Part shown: positions 34,510 through 43,517 of the stretch, piece after piece
Numbering within the stretch: position 1 is the first letter of the stretch
How the letters are laid out: each line of letters begins with the position of its first letter
Assembly (NCBI GenBank): GCA_016713625.1
Contig: JADJOT010000001.1
Coordinates: 62,001-126,000 of the forward strand
From: Candidatus Accumulibacter affinis
Lineage (GTDB): Bacteria > Pseudomonadota > Gammaproteobacteria > Burkholderiales > Rhodocyclaceae
Length of the DNA stretch: 64,000 bases
Direction: 5' to 3'
The notes under the pieces: model-generated
Told to the model about the DNA's origin: nothing
The model's input: only the letters and a program-made list of their open reading frames with translations
Database searches by the model: none
Made by a program: the position numbers and the translations under genes

Positions 34510-35547
34510 CTATTTCTGCAATACCGGTTCGTCCTCTTTTTTCTTTTGCTCACCGGGCAGTTTGAGCTTGAACTCGTCGCCGAGCAGCGACGGAGACTGG
34601 ATACCGAAAGATGGCTTGGGCATCGTCAGTTGCAGCCCACTTTTCGGCTGGGGAGTTGCCAGCCACGGATACTTCTTGATGGTCGCTTCGATATCCGGAC
34701 CACCGGAGGACTTCAGCACGGCCTTTCTGATCGCTTCCTGCTCGGCTTTTTGCTGCAGGTCTTCCGGCGAACCTGGCTGGTAAGTCATTCCGGCCTGGAA
34801 CCTGGCATTCGCAGCGGCCAGCCGGGCGGTTTCGGCGCGGAATTTGTCCATCTCGCTGAGCGGCTTCCGGTCAGCGCTACCCTTCGGCGCCTGCTCGGTA
34901 AACTTGAACGTAATCATTGCCTCGGTGGGCTTGTCGACCGGACCTTTGTAGGTCAGTTGCACGCTCAGCCCAGGCGTCAATACATCCAGCGGAATCTCTG
35001 GAATCTGCGCCGGCAACTCTTTATGCGTGGCAGCCAATGCGGCGACTGCACCGGTTGCTGCGGCGCCCGTGACAATTTTTCCCGGCCACGTTGAAATAAA
35101 GTCCTTGCCGAGTTCTGCAGCCCCTTTGACCAGGGCATCCTGCTTTATCTTTTCCAGAAGTTCCTTGCCCAGGGGGGTTTTCAGGAAAGCTTCACCCAGC
35201 TTCTCGAGGCCCTCCAGGTACTTTTCCTGACTGGTTTTTTCCTTGGCTGCCTCTTGTCGCTGCAATCGCCCGGAACCCGAGGTGGCAATCGATGGCGATG
35301 CGGGCAATGCGCTGCCGGTCACCTGATCCGCGACCCGGTCAGCTTCCCGTTCCAGCGGATCGTTACTTACTCCCATGCTGAGTTTGGTTTGCAGACGTTT
35401 CCTGCTTTTGCATTCTGGGCAGGTGCCGGTCAGCGAGGAGGTCGGCGACCCGCACGCGCATTTCCGGCGCAGCAGTAAGCTCGCGTGGCTTGAATTGCCT
35501 AAAGGCGGTGACTTGGTGGCAAGTGTCTTCAAGGCTGCCGTGCTCAT
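34510..35547 (-). CDS. DUF4157-leader protein, candidate eCIS cargo
   Basis: 345 residues. The N-terminus has a possible zinc ribbon (KCACG, CPEC at about 30-46), then LQTKLSMGVSNDPLEREADRVADQV at about 53-77, the conserved leader of the DUF4157 proteins typical of eCIS loci. The HExxH metalloprotease motif that normally follows is missing. The rest holds a helical segment with a hydrophobic stretch (IVTGAAATGAVAALAA, about 159-174) and a Pro/Lys-rich tail. Start ATG at 35547 overlaps the upstream gene. Function as loaded effector or scaffold is inferred. Confidence 0.6.
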   Translation of the reverse strand: MSTAALKTLATKSPPLGNSSHASLLLRRKCACGSPTSSLTGTCPECKSRKRLQTKLSMGVSNDPLEREADRVADQVTGSALPASPSIATSGSGRLQRQEAAKEKTSQEKYLEGLEKLGEAFLKTPLGKELLEKIKQDALVKGAAELGKDFISTWPGKIVTGAAATGAVAALAATHKELPAQIPEIPLDVLTPGLSVQLTYKGPVDKPTEAMITFKFTEQAPKGSADRKPLSEMDKFRAETARLAAANARFQAGMTYQPGSPEDLQQKAEQEAIRKAVLKSSGGPDIEATIKKYPWLATPQPKSGLQLTMPKPSFGIQSPSLLGDEFKLKLPGEQKKKEDEPVLQK

Positions 35548-35795
35548 TTCGGTATCTCCCTGCCAGTGCCGAGCGCCAGGCCTGCTATGGTGCTATGAGC
35601 CACGGCTTGCGGGCGTTGGTCCGGCGAAGTGACGCGAAGCACCCCGCGCTTCTCGGGTTGCAGTTCTCGCGGAACATCGGGGGAGGACAGGCAGGTCAGC
35701 AGTTCCCGTTCGAGCGCTGCAACAAAGTCGCGCCGCTCGGCCGGGGTGTAGCCGGGAAGGCTGAGCTGCTCGATGTGAAGATGGACTTTCGTCAT
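35544..35795 (-). CDS. small eCIS-associated protein
   Basis: 83 residues starting TKVHLHIEQLSLPGYTPAERRDFVAALERELLT. Short proteins with this VHLHIE...L start lie next to the ATPase gene in other eCIS clusters. Function unknown. It overlaps the ATPase gene upstream and the DUF4157-leader gene downstream by 4 bp. Confidence 0.65.
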   Translation of the reverse strand: MTKVHLHIEQLSLPGYTPAERRDFVAALERELLTCLSSPDVPRELQPEKRGVLRVTSPDQRPQAVAHSTIAGLALGTGREIPK

Positions 35796-37768
35796 TCCCA
35801 GCCTCGTGTTTCGGCATCGGCCAGCGGCCGTTCGCGCTTCGAGGCTTCGCTATGGGCGGCCTGCAGCAGGTGGGCCATGCGCACCGGTTCGCCGGCATCG
35901 GCGGCGAGGAAGGCGGCGTTGAGGGCGATGTTGCGGATGCTGCCACCGGTCATCGAGAGGCGTGACAGTTTGACGAGATCAAGATCGCGGGTCGGCGTGG
36001 CAGCCGGGAAGACGCGCTGCCACAGGGCCAGGCGCTGCGCCTGGTCGGGGAACGGGAACTGGACGACGAAGCGCAGACGGCGCAGGAAGGCGGTGTCGAG
36101 GCTGGACTTGAGATTGGTGGTGAGCACGGCGAGACCGTGGTAGGCCTCCATCCGTTGCAGCAGGTAGCTGACCTCGATATTGGCGTGGCGGTCGTGGCTG
36201 TCCCTGACTTCGCTGCGCTTGCCGAACAGGGCGTCGGCTTCGTCGAAAAGCAGGATGGCACCGCAGTCTTCGGCAGCATCGAAGACCTTGCGCAGGTTCT
36301 TCTCGGTTTCGCCGATGTACTTGCTGACCACGGCCGAGAGATCGATGCGGTAGAGGTCCAGTTGCAGGGTATGCGCCAGCACCTCGGCAGCAAGGGTTTT
36401 GCCGGTGCCGCTCTCGCCGGAAAATAGCGTCGCCAGCCCGAGGCCACGGTTGCCTTTGGCAGCAAAACCCCATTCTTCCTGGACGGTGAAGCGCTGGCGC
36501 AGGTGCGCGGCGATCTGGCGCAGTACGGCGAGCTGGGCTTCCGGCAGCACCAGAGTGTTCCAGTCGGCCGTAGTTTCCAGTCGTTGGGCGAGGTGGTCCA
36601 GCCCCCCCCGGCTTGCCTGTCGACAGCCATCCCACAAGGGGCTGAGCGCCGCCGGGGTTTCGCCGCCGGCCGGCATGGCGAGCGTGCTTTGCAGAGAATG
36701 CGCAATGTTCTGAACGGCCCGGCTGCCGAGGCGGAAATGGCTGGCGGCGCGGTCGACTTCGCGACCAGCGCGCTGCGCGCAATGGGGGCCAAGGGCGTCA
36801 ATCCAGAGCTGACGCCGGTCGGCGCCACCGGGTCTGTTGATCTGGAAGCGCATGCTCTTGGCGGTGAGCGCCGGTGGGCTAGGGCAAGCCAGCAGGCACA
36901 GGCCGCCGACCCGCTCGGCCAGCGCACGCGCAGCTTCGCCGGCTGACGAGCGGGGGTCGGCAACGAGGACCAGCAGGGCAGTGCCAAGCAGCGTCGTTTC
37001 GCGCTGCCAGAGGGTGATCAGCGCCGCCCGTTCTTCGCCGGCGCTCGGGATGTCCTCGGCCAGCAGTACCAGGCATTGCAGGCCGAGCGCCTGGGTGCTG
37101 CGCGCGGCGACGTCTTCCTGGGCGGCCGCGTCGTCGCCTTCGAGGACGATGATCGGCAGCGGTTGACCAGCGGTGCTTTCCGCGTTCAGTGCCGTCAGTA
37201 CGGCCTGCATCGCGGCAGCATGGCAAGCGGCCTGCCGCGGCAAGCTCTGCGCCGGGCGCAGCAGGTGGGCAAGGCGGACATCCAGCTCGTTGATGCCGCC
37301 CAGCAAATGCAGCACCCGTTCGTCGATGCGCAGCCGTCCGGCGGCGAGGCCGGCGCTATCATCGACTTCGAGCAGGCGCCAGCGGCGCAAGGGGCGCTGC
37401 GGTGTCAGGGCACTCCAGTGCGGTGAATCGAGAGCGCTCAGCGAGAGGCCGAAACTGACCCACGGTCGGCTGGGGTTTCCCTGGGCCTGGGCGCAGCTGC
37501 GGGCCAGTTCGTCGTCCATTTCGACGCCGGCGCAGAGCAGCAGCAGGTCGCGCTCGAAGGCGGAGAGCCCGAACGCGTCGCTCAGCCGGTCGATGGCGCC
37601 GTTGCCGCGCAGTGCCCGGCGGGCATCGGCGATAGCGGGCAGCGGGTCGGGCTGGCTCGGCACGGTCTGGTCCGTTGCCGTTTGCAGGCGCCGCTTGAGG
37701 CGGGCGAACTCGGCGACCAGCAATTGCTGGTTGGCGATCGTCCAGTCCTGGGCCAGCGGGGCGTTCAC
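35792..37768 (-). CDS. AAA+ ATPase of eCIS (Afp15/Pvc15 type)
   Basis: 658 residues. The C-terminal AAA+ domain has Walker A GESGTGKT at about 451-458, Walker B LLFDEADALFG at about 506 and an arginine-finger region (AFLRRLRFVVQFPFPD). The N-terminal 400 residues hold a degenerate first ATPase-like half. This cytoplasmic ATPase is conserved in eCIS and is thought to help assembly or cargo loading. Overlaps on both sides are 4 bp. Confidence 0.92.
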   Translation of the reverse strand: MNAPLAQDWTIANQQLLVAEFARLKRRLQTATDQTVPSQPDPLPAIADARRALRGNGAIDRLSDAFGLSAFERDLLLLCAGVEMDDELARSCAQAQGNPSRPWVSFGLSLSALDSPHWSALTPQRPLRRWRLLEVDDSAGLAAGRLRIDERVLHLLGGINELDVRLAHLLRPAQSLPRQAACHAAAMQAVLTALNAESTAGQPLPIIVLEGDDAAAQEDVAARSTQALGLQCLVLLAEDIPSAGEERAALITLWQRETTLLGTALLVLVADPRSSAGEAARALAERVGGLCLLACPSPPALTAKSMRFQINRPGGADRRQLWIDALGPHCAQRAGREVDRAASHFRLGSRAVQNIAHSLQSTLAMPAGGETPAALSPLWDGCRQASRGGLDHLAQRLETTADWNTLVLPEAQLAVLRQIAAHLRQRFTVQEEWGFAAKGNRGLGLATLFSGESGTGKTLAAEVLAHTLQLDLYRIDLSAVVSKYIGETEKNLRKVFDAAEDCGAILLFDEADALFGKRSEVRDSHDRHANIEVSYLLQRMEAYHGLAVLTTNLKSSLDTAFLRRLRFVVQFPFPDQAQRLALWQRVFPAATPTRDLDLVKLSRLSMTGGSIRNIALNAAFLAADAGEPVRMAHLLQAAHSEASKRERPLADAETRGWE

Positions 37769-39057
37769 GGCAGCGTGATCCGGCGGTCGAGGAATCTGCT
37801 GGGCGTCACCGTGCGGTCGATGATCGGGCTTTCGAAACCATCGACCCGCAGGCGGACGAGCAGGCTGCTGCCGGGGGCGGCGGCGTCGGCCATCCTGAAG
37901 GTCAGGCGGCTGGCGGGTACGGAAGTCGGCTCGGCAACGATTTCGCGATCACCGAGGATCAGGGCGACCGTCTGGCCCGGCCGTACCGTCGGCGCCATGT
38001 CGAGGACCAGGGTCACGGTGCTACCGTTGCGGGTGGCGCTGAATGGTGGCAGTAGCGCTTCCGGTGCCAGCGCCAGCGGCAGCTGGTTGGTGCTGCGGGG
38101 GTGGCTGTCGTCCAGGCGCTGGACCGACAACTCGACGCGGTAGAGACCGACCGGCAGGTCATTCGGCACGGTGAAGCTGGCCGTGCTCGGCCCACCCTTG
38201 GTCACTGGCACGCTGCGGCTGATCTGGAAGGTGGCGAGGCTGAGCGTGACCTGGCGGTCGACGCCGTCGAGATGATGACCTTCCAGCATCACTTCACCGC
38301 CCGGCACGGCAACCGGCTGTTGGTCGGCCGGAATCACGGCTTGCAGCGTCGGCAGGGGTGGTGTCAGGCCGCTGAAGGCAAGCACGCCGCGTTCGCGCTT
38401 CGAGAGCGGGTCGGTTTCACCGCGACTCAGTACCGGCAACGCGCTGCGCGCGGTCTTGCGCGACTCGATCAGCACCACCGACACCTGAAAGGCAGCGGTC
38501 GGCCGGTAGTGCGCCTGGAGGGCTGACCAGAGCCGTGACATCTCCTCGCTGCCGAGTACCGCCGGGGTGATTTTGAGAAGTTCAACCTGCTCGGCGAGGT
38601 CGGCGCCACGCAGGCTCTTGTACACCGTGGGCAGAATGGCGCCATTGACCACCGCCGGGCTGAGTGCGCGGCGAATGGCATCGCGCGGTAGTACCGGAGT
38701 TTCGTGCAGCAGTTGCAGGGCGTAGCCGAGCAGCACTTCGGCCTGCAGATCGGCGCGGCCGTAGGCGGTGAGCAGGTAGTGCAGATCGAGCGCCAGCGGC
38801 GGGTTGGTGATGCGATTGCCGGCGGCATCCCGCGCGGGCAACGCCGCGTTGCGCCAAGCAGTGTTCGGCGTCACCTGGTGCAGGAAAAGGTTGAGCTGGG
38901 GCGCTGCCTGATCGTCCAGCGAAACCGTATCCGGCGCCATGGTGGTGACGGTGACCCCGGCGCCCAGGGTATCCGTAATCGCCTGGTCGATCAGGCCCGA
39001 ATCGAGCAGGTCCTTGATGACCGCCGTGACGCCGGCGATGGCCAGGGCATTGCTCAT
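37765..39057 (-). CDS. DUF4255 tail terminator/cap protein (Afp16/Pvc16 type)
   Basis: 430 residues. The N-terminal DUF4255 domain (ALAIAGVTAVIKDLLDSGL, PQLNLFLHQVTPN, LDLHYLLTAYG, LLGYALQLLHETPVL) spans about 1-190. The rest is two Ig-like strand-rich domains (GGEVMLEGHHLDGV; PGQTVALILGDREI). The family caps the tube-sheath complex in Afp/PVC. ATG at 39057. Confidence 0.9.
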   Translation of the reverse strand: MSNALAIAGVTAVIKDLLDSGLIDQAITDTLGAGVTVTTMAPDTVSLDDQAAPQLNLFLHQVTPNTAWRNAALPARDAAGNRITNPPLALDLHYLLTAYGRADLQAEVLLGYALQLLHETPVLPRDAIRRALSPAVVNGAILPTVYKSLRGADLAEQVELLKITPAVLGSEEMSRLWSALQAHYRPTAAFQVSVVLIESRKTARSALPVLSRGETDPLSKRERGVLAFSGLTPPLPTLQAVIPADQQPVAVPGGEVMLEGHHLDGVDRQVTLSLATFQISRSVPVTKGGPSTASFTVPNDLPVGLYRVELSVQRLDDSHPRSTNQLPLALAPEALLPPFSATRNGSTVTLVLDMAPTVRPGQTVALILGDREIVAEPTSVPASRLTFRMADAAAPGSSLLVRLRVDGFESPIIDRTVTPSRFLDRRITLP

Positions 39058-39887
39058 GCCTGGCCTCCCTTGCGGCGGGCCAGGTAGTCGGTCAGGGAAA
39101 GCGGCGCCGGGCCGCGGGGGCGTGGTGGTGGCGGTGGCGTCGGGCGGCTGGCTGGGTTAACTTCGAGGCGGCCGATGGTGATATGCACTTCCGTCGCCTG
39201 CTCGGCTTCGGCAGCAGGGCTCAGCGGGCGTTCCTGGCTGCCCAGCTGGCCGCGGCTGTTGACCGGATGCGCGCGCGCGGGCCCTGGCAAAGGCATTTCG
39301 ACGGCGGTCAACGGCGCCGTCGCCGTCTGCTCGACCGTGCCGTTTTCGTTGCTTCCGACCAAGCGGGTGACGAGTGTTTCAAGGTCGGCGAAATGACTTC
39401 GCGGGTGCTCTTCGCCTTGACGCGTTGCTGGCGCTGGCGCAGCTTGCGCTTGCCTGTGGATAGACGACAACTCCGCCGTCGCCGGGCTGGCGATCGCGTC
39501 GAGACGGCGGCGGGTCGGCTGGCCAGCCTGCCGGTCTTCATCGGCAGGGCCTTGGGGGAGAACCATACGCGGCGGCGCGTCGCCCGGCGTCGCCGCCGGG
39601 AGCGGGACAGCCGGCCCTTCGGCGCTGGCGCTACGCATGACCGTTTCGGCGACGGGAAGCGCCGGCAGTGGACTGGCAACATCGCGTTGGCCGCGAGCAA
39701 TGTCCGATGCCGGCAACTCGTGCCGCCGGGTTGCGTCCGCCCGGCTGGCCGGCTGCACAGCGAGCTCGCCGGCATCAGCCGCCGGCGTGTCGGCTGCCGC
39801 CGCGGCGTAGGGCAGGGCCACGCGGGTCTTGATCTGCGGGGCGAGGCCCAGGCTGCGGGCGGCGAGTTGATGGAGAAATCCGCGCAT
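39054..39887 (-). CDS. Ala/Pro-rich eCIS protein with conserved C-terminal motif
   Basis: 277 residues, mostly low complexity and probably disordered. The only conserved-looking part is the C-terminus: EVHITIGRLEVNP, a run of prolines, then LSLTDYLARRKGG. This VTIGR.EV...LSL.DYL arrangement recurs in eCIS gene neighbourhoods. Role unknown; a flexible linker or scaffold recruited through the C-terminal tail is plausible. Confidence 0.6.
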   Translation of the reverse strand: MRGFLHQLAARSLGLAPQIKTRVALPYAAAAADTPAADAGELAVQPASRADATRRHELPASDIARGQRDVASPLPALPVAETVMRSASAEGPAVPLPAATPGDAPPRMVLPQGPADEDRQAGQPTRRRLDAIASPATAELSSIHRQAQAAPAPATRQGEEHPRSHFADLETLVTRLVGSNENGTVEQTATAPLTAVEMPLPGPARAHPVNSRGQLGSQERPLSPAAEAEQATEVHITIGRLEVNPASRPTPPPPPRPRGPAPLSLTDYLARRKGGQA

Positions 39888-39894
39888 GTTTGCC

Positions 39895-40641
39895 TCAGCC
39901 GATCATGTTCAGATAGGCGGCCCGGCGGGCCGGGCTGAGCGCCAGAATGGCGGCCTCCGGCCAGCCGTAGGCGCCGGCCAGCCGATGCACGGATTCAAGC
40001 AACTGGCGGGCGCGGCTGCAGATCTCGTCCCACAAACAGGTGCCAATATCGAGGACGGCATCCCAGACGTGGCCGCAATCGGTACAGCGCATGCCAAGGC
40101 GGATGTTGGCGGCCGGGTCCAGCGCTTCCATGCGGGATTCCAGTTCGCTGATCAGTGCTGGCGAGGTGGTGATTTCCGGCATTTTCCTGGTGTCGACCGT
40201 GGCCGGGCGATCCGGCTGCCGAGGATCATCGATCAGGCAGCGATCCAACAGCGTCAGTACCGCAGTTTCCGGATCGGGCGCGTCGAGAATCATCGCTTGA
40301 TCACGACTGCTCGGCAGCCGCCACTGCCGGCCACCGACGCGCACGCGCGCATCGCGCAGCGGTGCCGAAAGTTGGCTGAGCAGGGTGGCGCCATCCAGGC
40401 TGAACTCCATCAGGCTGCCGCAGGACGGACAAGCTGCGTAGCCATCGAGCGCGCTGCCGAAGGTGGCATTGCGCAGGGCGAGCAGATTTACGTCACGCCA
40501 GCCGACCGGGCGGTCGGCCAGTTCGTCGGGCGCTTCTTCCGGCATCGCCAGGGCAAGTGCCAGCAGCGCGCGGTCAATGGGATGACGTGTCTGTCCGGCG
40601 TCCCACAGGGCGAGGATTTGGCTGGCACTTAACGGTTGCAT
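39895..40641 (-). CDS. T4 gp26/gp51-like baseplate hub assembly protein
   Basis: 248 residues. The N-terminal segment (LSASQILALWDAGQTRHPIDRALLALALA) is typical. Two CxxC pairs (CPSCGS at about 71 and CTDCGHVW at about 186) likely hold a zinc ion. C-terminal motif SVHRLAGAYGWPEAAILALSPARRAAYL is typical of the baseplate hub chaperone family in eCIS. ATG at 40641, 7 bp before the next gene. Confidence 0.75.
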   Translation of the reverse strand: MQPLSASQILALWDAGQTRHPIDRALLALALAMPEEAPDELADRPVGWRDVNLLALRNATFGSALDGYAACPSCGSLMEFSLDGATLLSQLSAPLRDARVRVGGRQWRLPSSRDQAMILDAPDPETAVLTLLDRCLIDDPRQPDRPATVDTRKMPEITTSPALISELESRMEALDPAANIRLGMRCTDCGHVWDAVLDIGTCLWDEICSRARQLLESVHRLAGAYGWPEAAILALSPARRAAYLNMIG

Positions 40642-40662
40642 GGCGGGATTCCATTGGCTCGC

Positions 40663-41188
40663 TTAACCTGGCTCGACAAAGCTCGGCTCCGCCGGTTCGC
40701 CGACTTCGTAGTCGCGTTCCCAGCCCTCGTTTTCCAGCTTGATGTGCTGTATCGCAATGGCATTGGCATTGGCGTCGAGATCGGGCAGCGCCTGGTATTC
40801 CGACACCCAGCAGCGGAACACCTTATAGGCCAGCGCGAGCTGCCCGGCTTCGTTATAGACCTCGATGATCAGGTCCTTGCGGAAGTCCTTGAGCGATACT
40901 TCGCTGCCCAGGCCGGAGCCGAAGTTCCAGACCTTGTTGGCCCACTGCTCGAAATTGCTGTCATGCGTGACGCCCCGCTCCAGGGTGATCGCCTCGAACT
41001 TGCTGCGGCCGGGTGACTTGCGGCCGCTGGACGGATCGCCGCCCTCGCGGTGCTCGACGACCTCGGTGGTCCGCTTGAGCGACGACACCTTGCTGATGCC
41101 GGCAACATAGCGGCCATCCCACTTGACGCGGAATTTAAAATTCTTGTAGGGGATCAAACCGTTGGGAATTGACAGTGAACTGGGCCAT
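40663..41188 (-). CDS. inner tube protein, gp19-like, with one frameshift near the start
   Basis: A T4 gp19/Hcp-like tube protein of about 174 residues. The main frame (PYKNFKFRVKWDGRYVAGISKV, AITLERGVTHDSNFEQWAN, CWVSEYQALPDLDANANAIAI) is complete and normal. The proper start is the ATG at 41188 (MAQFTVNSQRFDP), but an extra base in the C run at 41149-41152 (plus-strand G) puts it out of frame; the only start in the main frame is a poor TTG. The tube is essential, so sequence error is likely. Confidence 0.9.
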
Positions 41189-41234
41189 GTTGCAGTCTCC
41201 TCGAAAATCGCTTCAGGTTTGCCTTGGCGGGCGA

Positions 41235-43517
41235 TCAGACCTGAATCTGTCCGGCCAGCTGCTGAATACTGATGACCACGAATTCCGCTGGCTTGAGCGG
41301 GGCAAATCCGACCAGAATGTTAACCACGCCGCGGTTGATATCGTCCTGAGTGGTGGTCTCGCGGTCACACTTGACCAGATAGGCGTCGCGCGGCGAACTG
41401 CCCTGGAAGGCGCCCTGGCGGAACAGGCCATTCATGAAAGCGCCGATATTGAGGCGGATCTGCGCCCACAGCGGTTCGTCGTTGGGCTCGAAGACCACCC
41501 ACTGCGTGCCACGGTAGAGCGACTCCTCAATGTAGAGGGCGAGGCGGCGCACCGGTACGTACTTGTACTCGGAACTCATCTGGTCGGCGCCGCGCAGGGT
41601 GCGCGCGCCCCAGCTCACCGCGCCGTAGACCGGGAAGGTGCGCAGGCAATTGACGCCGAGCGGGTTGAGGCTGCCGTTTTCGCCATCGGTCAGCGGCACA
41701 GCCATTGACTGCACGCCGGCCAGATTGGCGTCGGTGCCAGCCGGCGCTTTCCAGACGCCGCGGTTGCCGTCGGTGCGGGCGTAGAGCCCGGCCATCGTGC
41801 CGCCGGGCGGCGTCAGGCGAGCCTTGCCGTTTTTGAGTGGGTCGGCGACGTAGGTCCACGGGAAGTACACCGCGGCGTGGTCCGATTTGGGCAGGTCGGT
41901 GCCCGAGGCAACCGCTACCATGCCGGCCACGTCGGTGGCCGCGAGGGGCGCATCGACGATGAAAAAGGCCCGGCGTTCCTGGCAGTAGGAGGCGGCATCG
42001 GCGAGCACGCCGGGATCGGTGATGCCGGGCAGGACCAGAAGGTTGAAGATATCGGCGTCTTCCAGCGCGTAAAGGCCTTCGCGTTTGGCGCGACTGCCGA
42101 TGAAGGCGGGATAGACATCCGCGGCGGCGTAGGGCGTTTCGCTACCGCCGTTGAGGAAAACGTCCGTCGGTGGGGTGGACAGCGTAGCGCCGGCGAGCAG
42201 TTGCAGGCCGGTGGCGAGATCGTTGGCTGCTGCGGCACTGACGGCAATCGCCGAACCGGCGCCGCGGGAACCACTGGCGAGAACCAGCGTGCTGCCGGCG
42301 ATACCCACCGTGAAGTCACGGTAGGCCGGGTTGCCGGGTTTCAACGCCCGCACGGCGACTTGCAGGCGGCTCGCCACGTCAGCCAGTTTGGCTGCGAGGT
42401 TGGCGCCGGCGGCGCCGGCGTTGCCGAGATCGACGACATCCGGGCCATAGCCGTCCAGACTGATGCGCAGACTGGTGTGGGTGGCATCCGGCAGGGCGTC
42501 CAGGTCAGTGGCAGCGAAGCTGCCGCTCGTCAGGGTCGCCTGATCGGGCATCAACGCCGGGCGAATGCTGGCGACGGCATCGACTTCGACACCACCGGAC
42601 GCGACACCCAGTTTCAGCACGCCGGCGGCATTTTTCCCGATCCCGGCGAGGACGCGGACCGATGACGATTCACCACCCGTTCCCGAGGTCAGGAGCAGGT
42701 TGCTGCCACTACGGGTGCAGGTGAACGCCGAGAGCGCAGCCTGACCAGCTGCCTGGGCCTGAACCTTGGCCTGGATGGCGGCGGCGAGAGCGGTCAGGCG
42801 CGTGGTCGGGGTGCCGCCCGCTATGTCGGCCGGTAGCGTGATGCTGACGGTAAGCGGCGGGAGACCGTTTACTACCACGCGGAAATCGGTATGGGTGGCA
42901 TCGAGCAGGGTCTGCACGTCGGCCAACGGGCCGCTGGTCGAGGTGCCGGCGGGCAGGCCGTTGAGGGTCGCGGGGAGAACATCGCGGGTGACTTTCACCA
43001 GTTGGGAGACGCCATTCACCAGATCCGGCAGGTAACGAGCATCCGCCGAGTTCATCGAGACGTTCTGGTACTGCTCGGCGCGGCCGTCGCTGCTGCGGAT
43101 CAAGTTGACGTTGAAGGTACTGTCCGGAAAGGCCGTCGCGTAATCGACGCGCACCTGAATGCTGTTGCCGGAAGAGCCAGGATCGAGTGCTGTCAGGGTC
43201 AACACCGGAATGGGGGTGAGATTCTGCAGTGTGCGACTGGCCGGCGCGGCGTCTTTGACGACCCGCACGATCCAGGCGTCGGTGCCGCCATTAAGGAAGA
43301 ACTGGCGCACTCCGTAACTCATCTCCGAATCGGCCGCCAAGCCGCCGAAGCCGCGCTCGAAATCGGCGAAGCTATAAATACGGGTCGCCTTGTTGATTGG
43401 CCCCCTGGGCGCGGCGCCAAGGAAGGCAGCAACCGAGGTGGCAACGCCGGCAATGGTGCGGACGCCACTGGGAACTTCCTGAATGTAGACCCCGGGGGAA
43501 GCAAACTGGATGGGCAT
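41235..43517 (-). CDS. contractile tail sheath protein, enlarged
   Basis: 760 residues. The N-terminal PIQFASPGVYIQEVPSGVRTI and FLGAAPRGP and the C-terminal LALYIEESLYRGTQWVVFEPNDEPLWAQIRLNIGAFM are sheath signatures. eCIS sheaths are usually about 350-500 residues. The extra length comes from the middle, where two similar ~100-residue segments (about 204-305 and 342-445) follow each other. ATG at 43517 has GGAGTCC-type spacing upstream. It is the first gene of the cluster. Confidence 0.93.
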   Translation of the reverse strand: MPIQFASPGVYIQEVPSGVRTIAGVATSVAAFLGAAPRGPINKATRIYSFADFERGFGGLAADSEMSYGVRQFFLNGGTDAWIVRVVKDAAPASRTLQNLTPIPVLTLTALDPGSSGNSIQVRVDYATAFPDSTFNVNLIRSSDGRAEQYQNVSMNSADARYLPDLVNGVSQLVKVTRDVLPATLNGLPAGTSTSGPLADVQTLLDATHTDFRVVVNGLPPLTVSITLPADIAGGTPTTRLTALAAAIQAKVQAQAAGQAALSAFTCTRSGSNLLLTSGTGGESSSVRVLAGIGKNAAGVLKLGVASGGVEVDAVASIRPALMPDQATLTSGSFAATDLDALPDATHTSLRISLDGYGPDVVDLGNAGAAGANLAAKLADVASRLQVAVRALKPGNPAYRDFTVGIAGSTLVLASGSRGAGSAIAVSAAAANDLATGLQLLAGATLSTPPTDVFLNGGSETPYAAADVYPAFIGSRAKREGLYALEDADIFNLLVLPGITDPGVLADAASYCQERRAFFIVDAPLAATDVAGMVAVASGTDLPKSDHAAVYFPWTYVADPLKNGKARLTPPGGTMAGLYARTDGNRGVWKAPAGTDANLAGVQSMAVPLTDGENGSLNPLGVNCLRTFPVYGAVSWGARTLRGADQMSSEYKYVPVRRLALYIEESLYRGTQWVVFEPNDEPLWAQIRLNIGAFMNGLFRQGAFQGSSPRDAYLVKCDRETTTQDDINRGVVNILVGFAPLKPAEFVVISIQQLAGQIQV

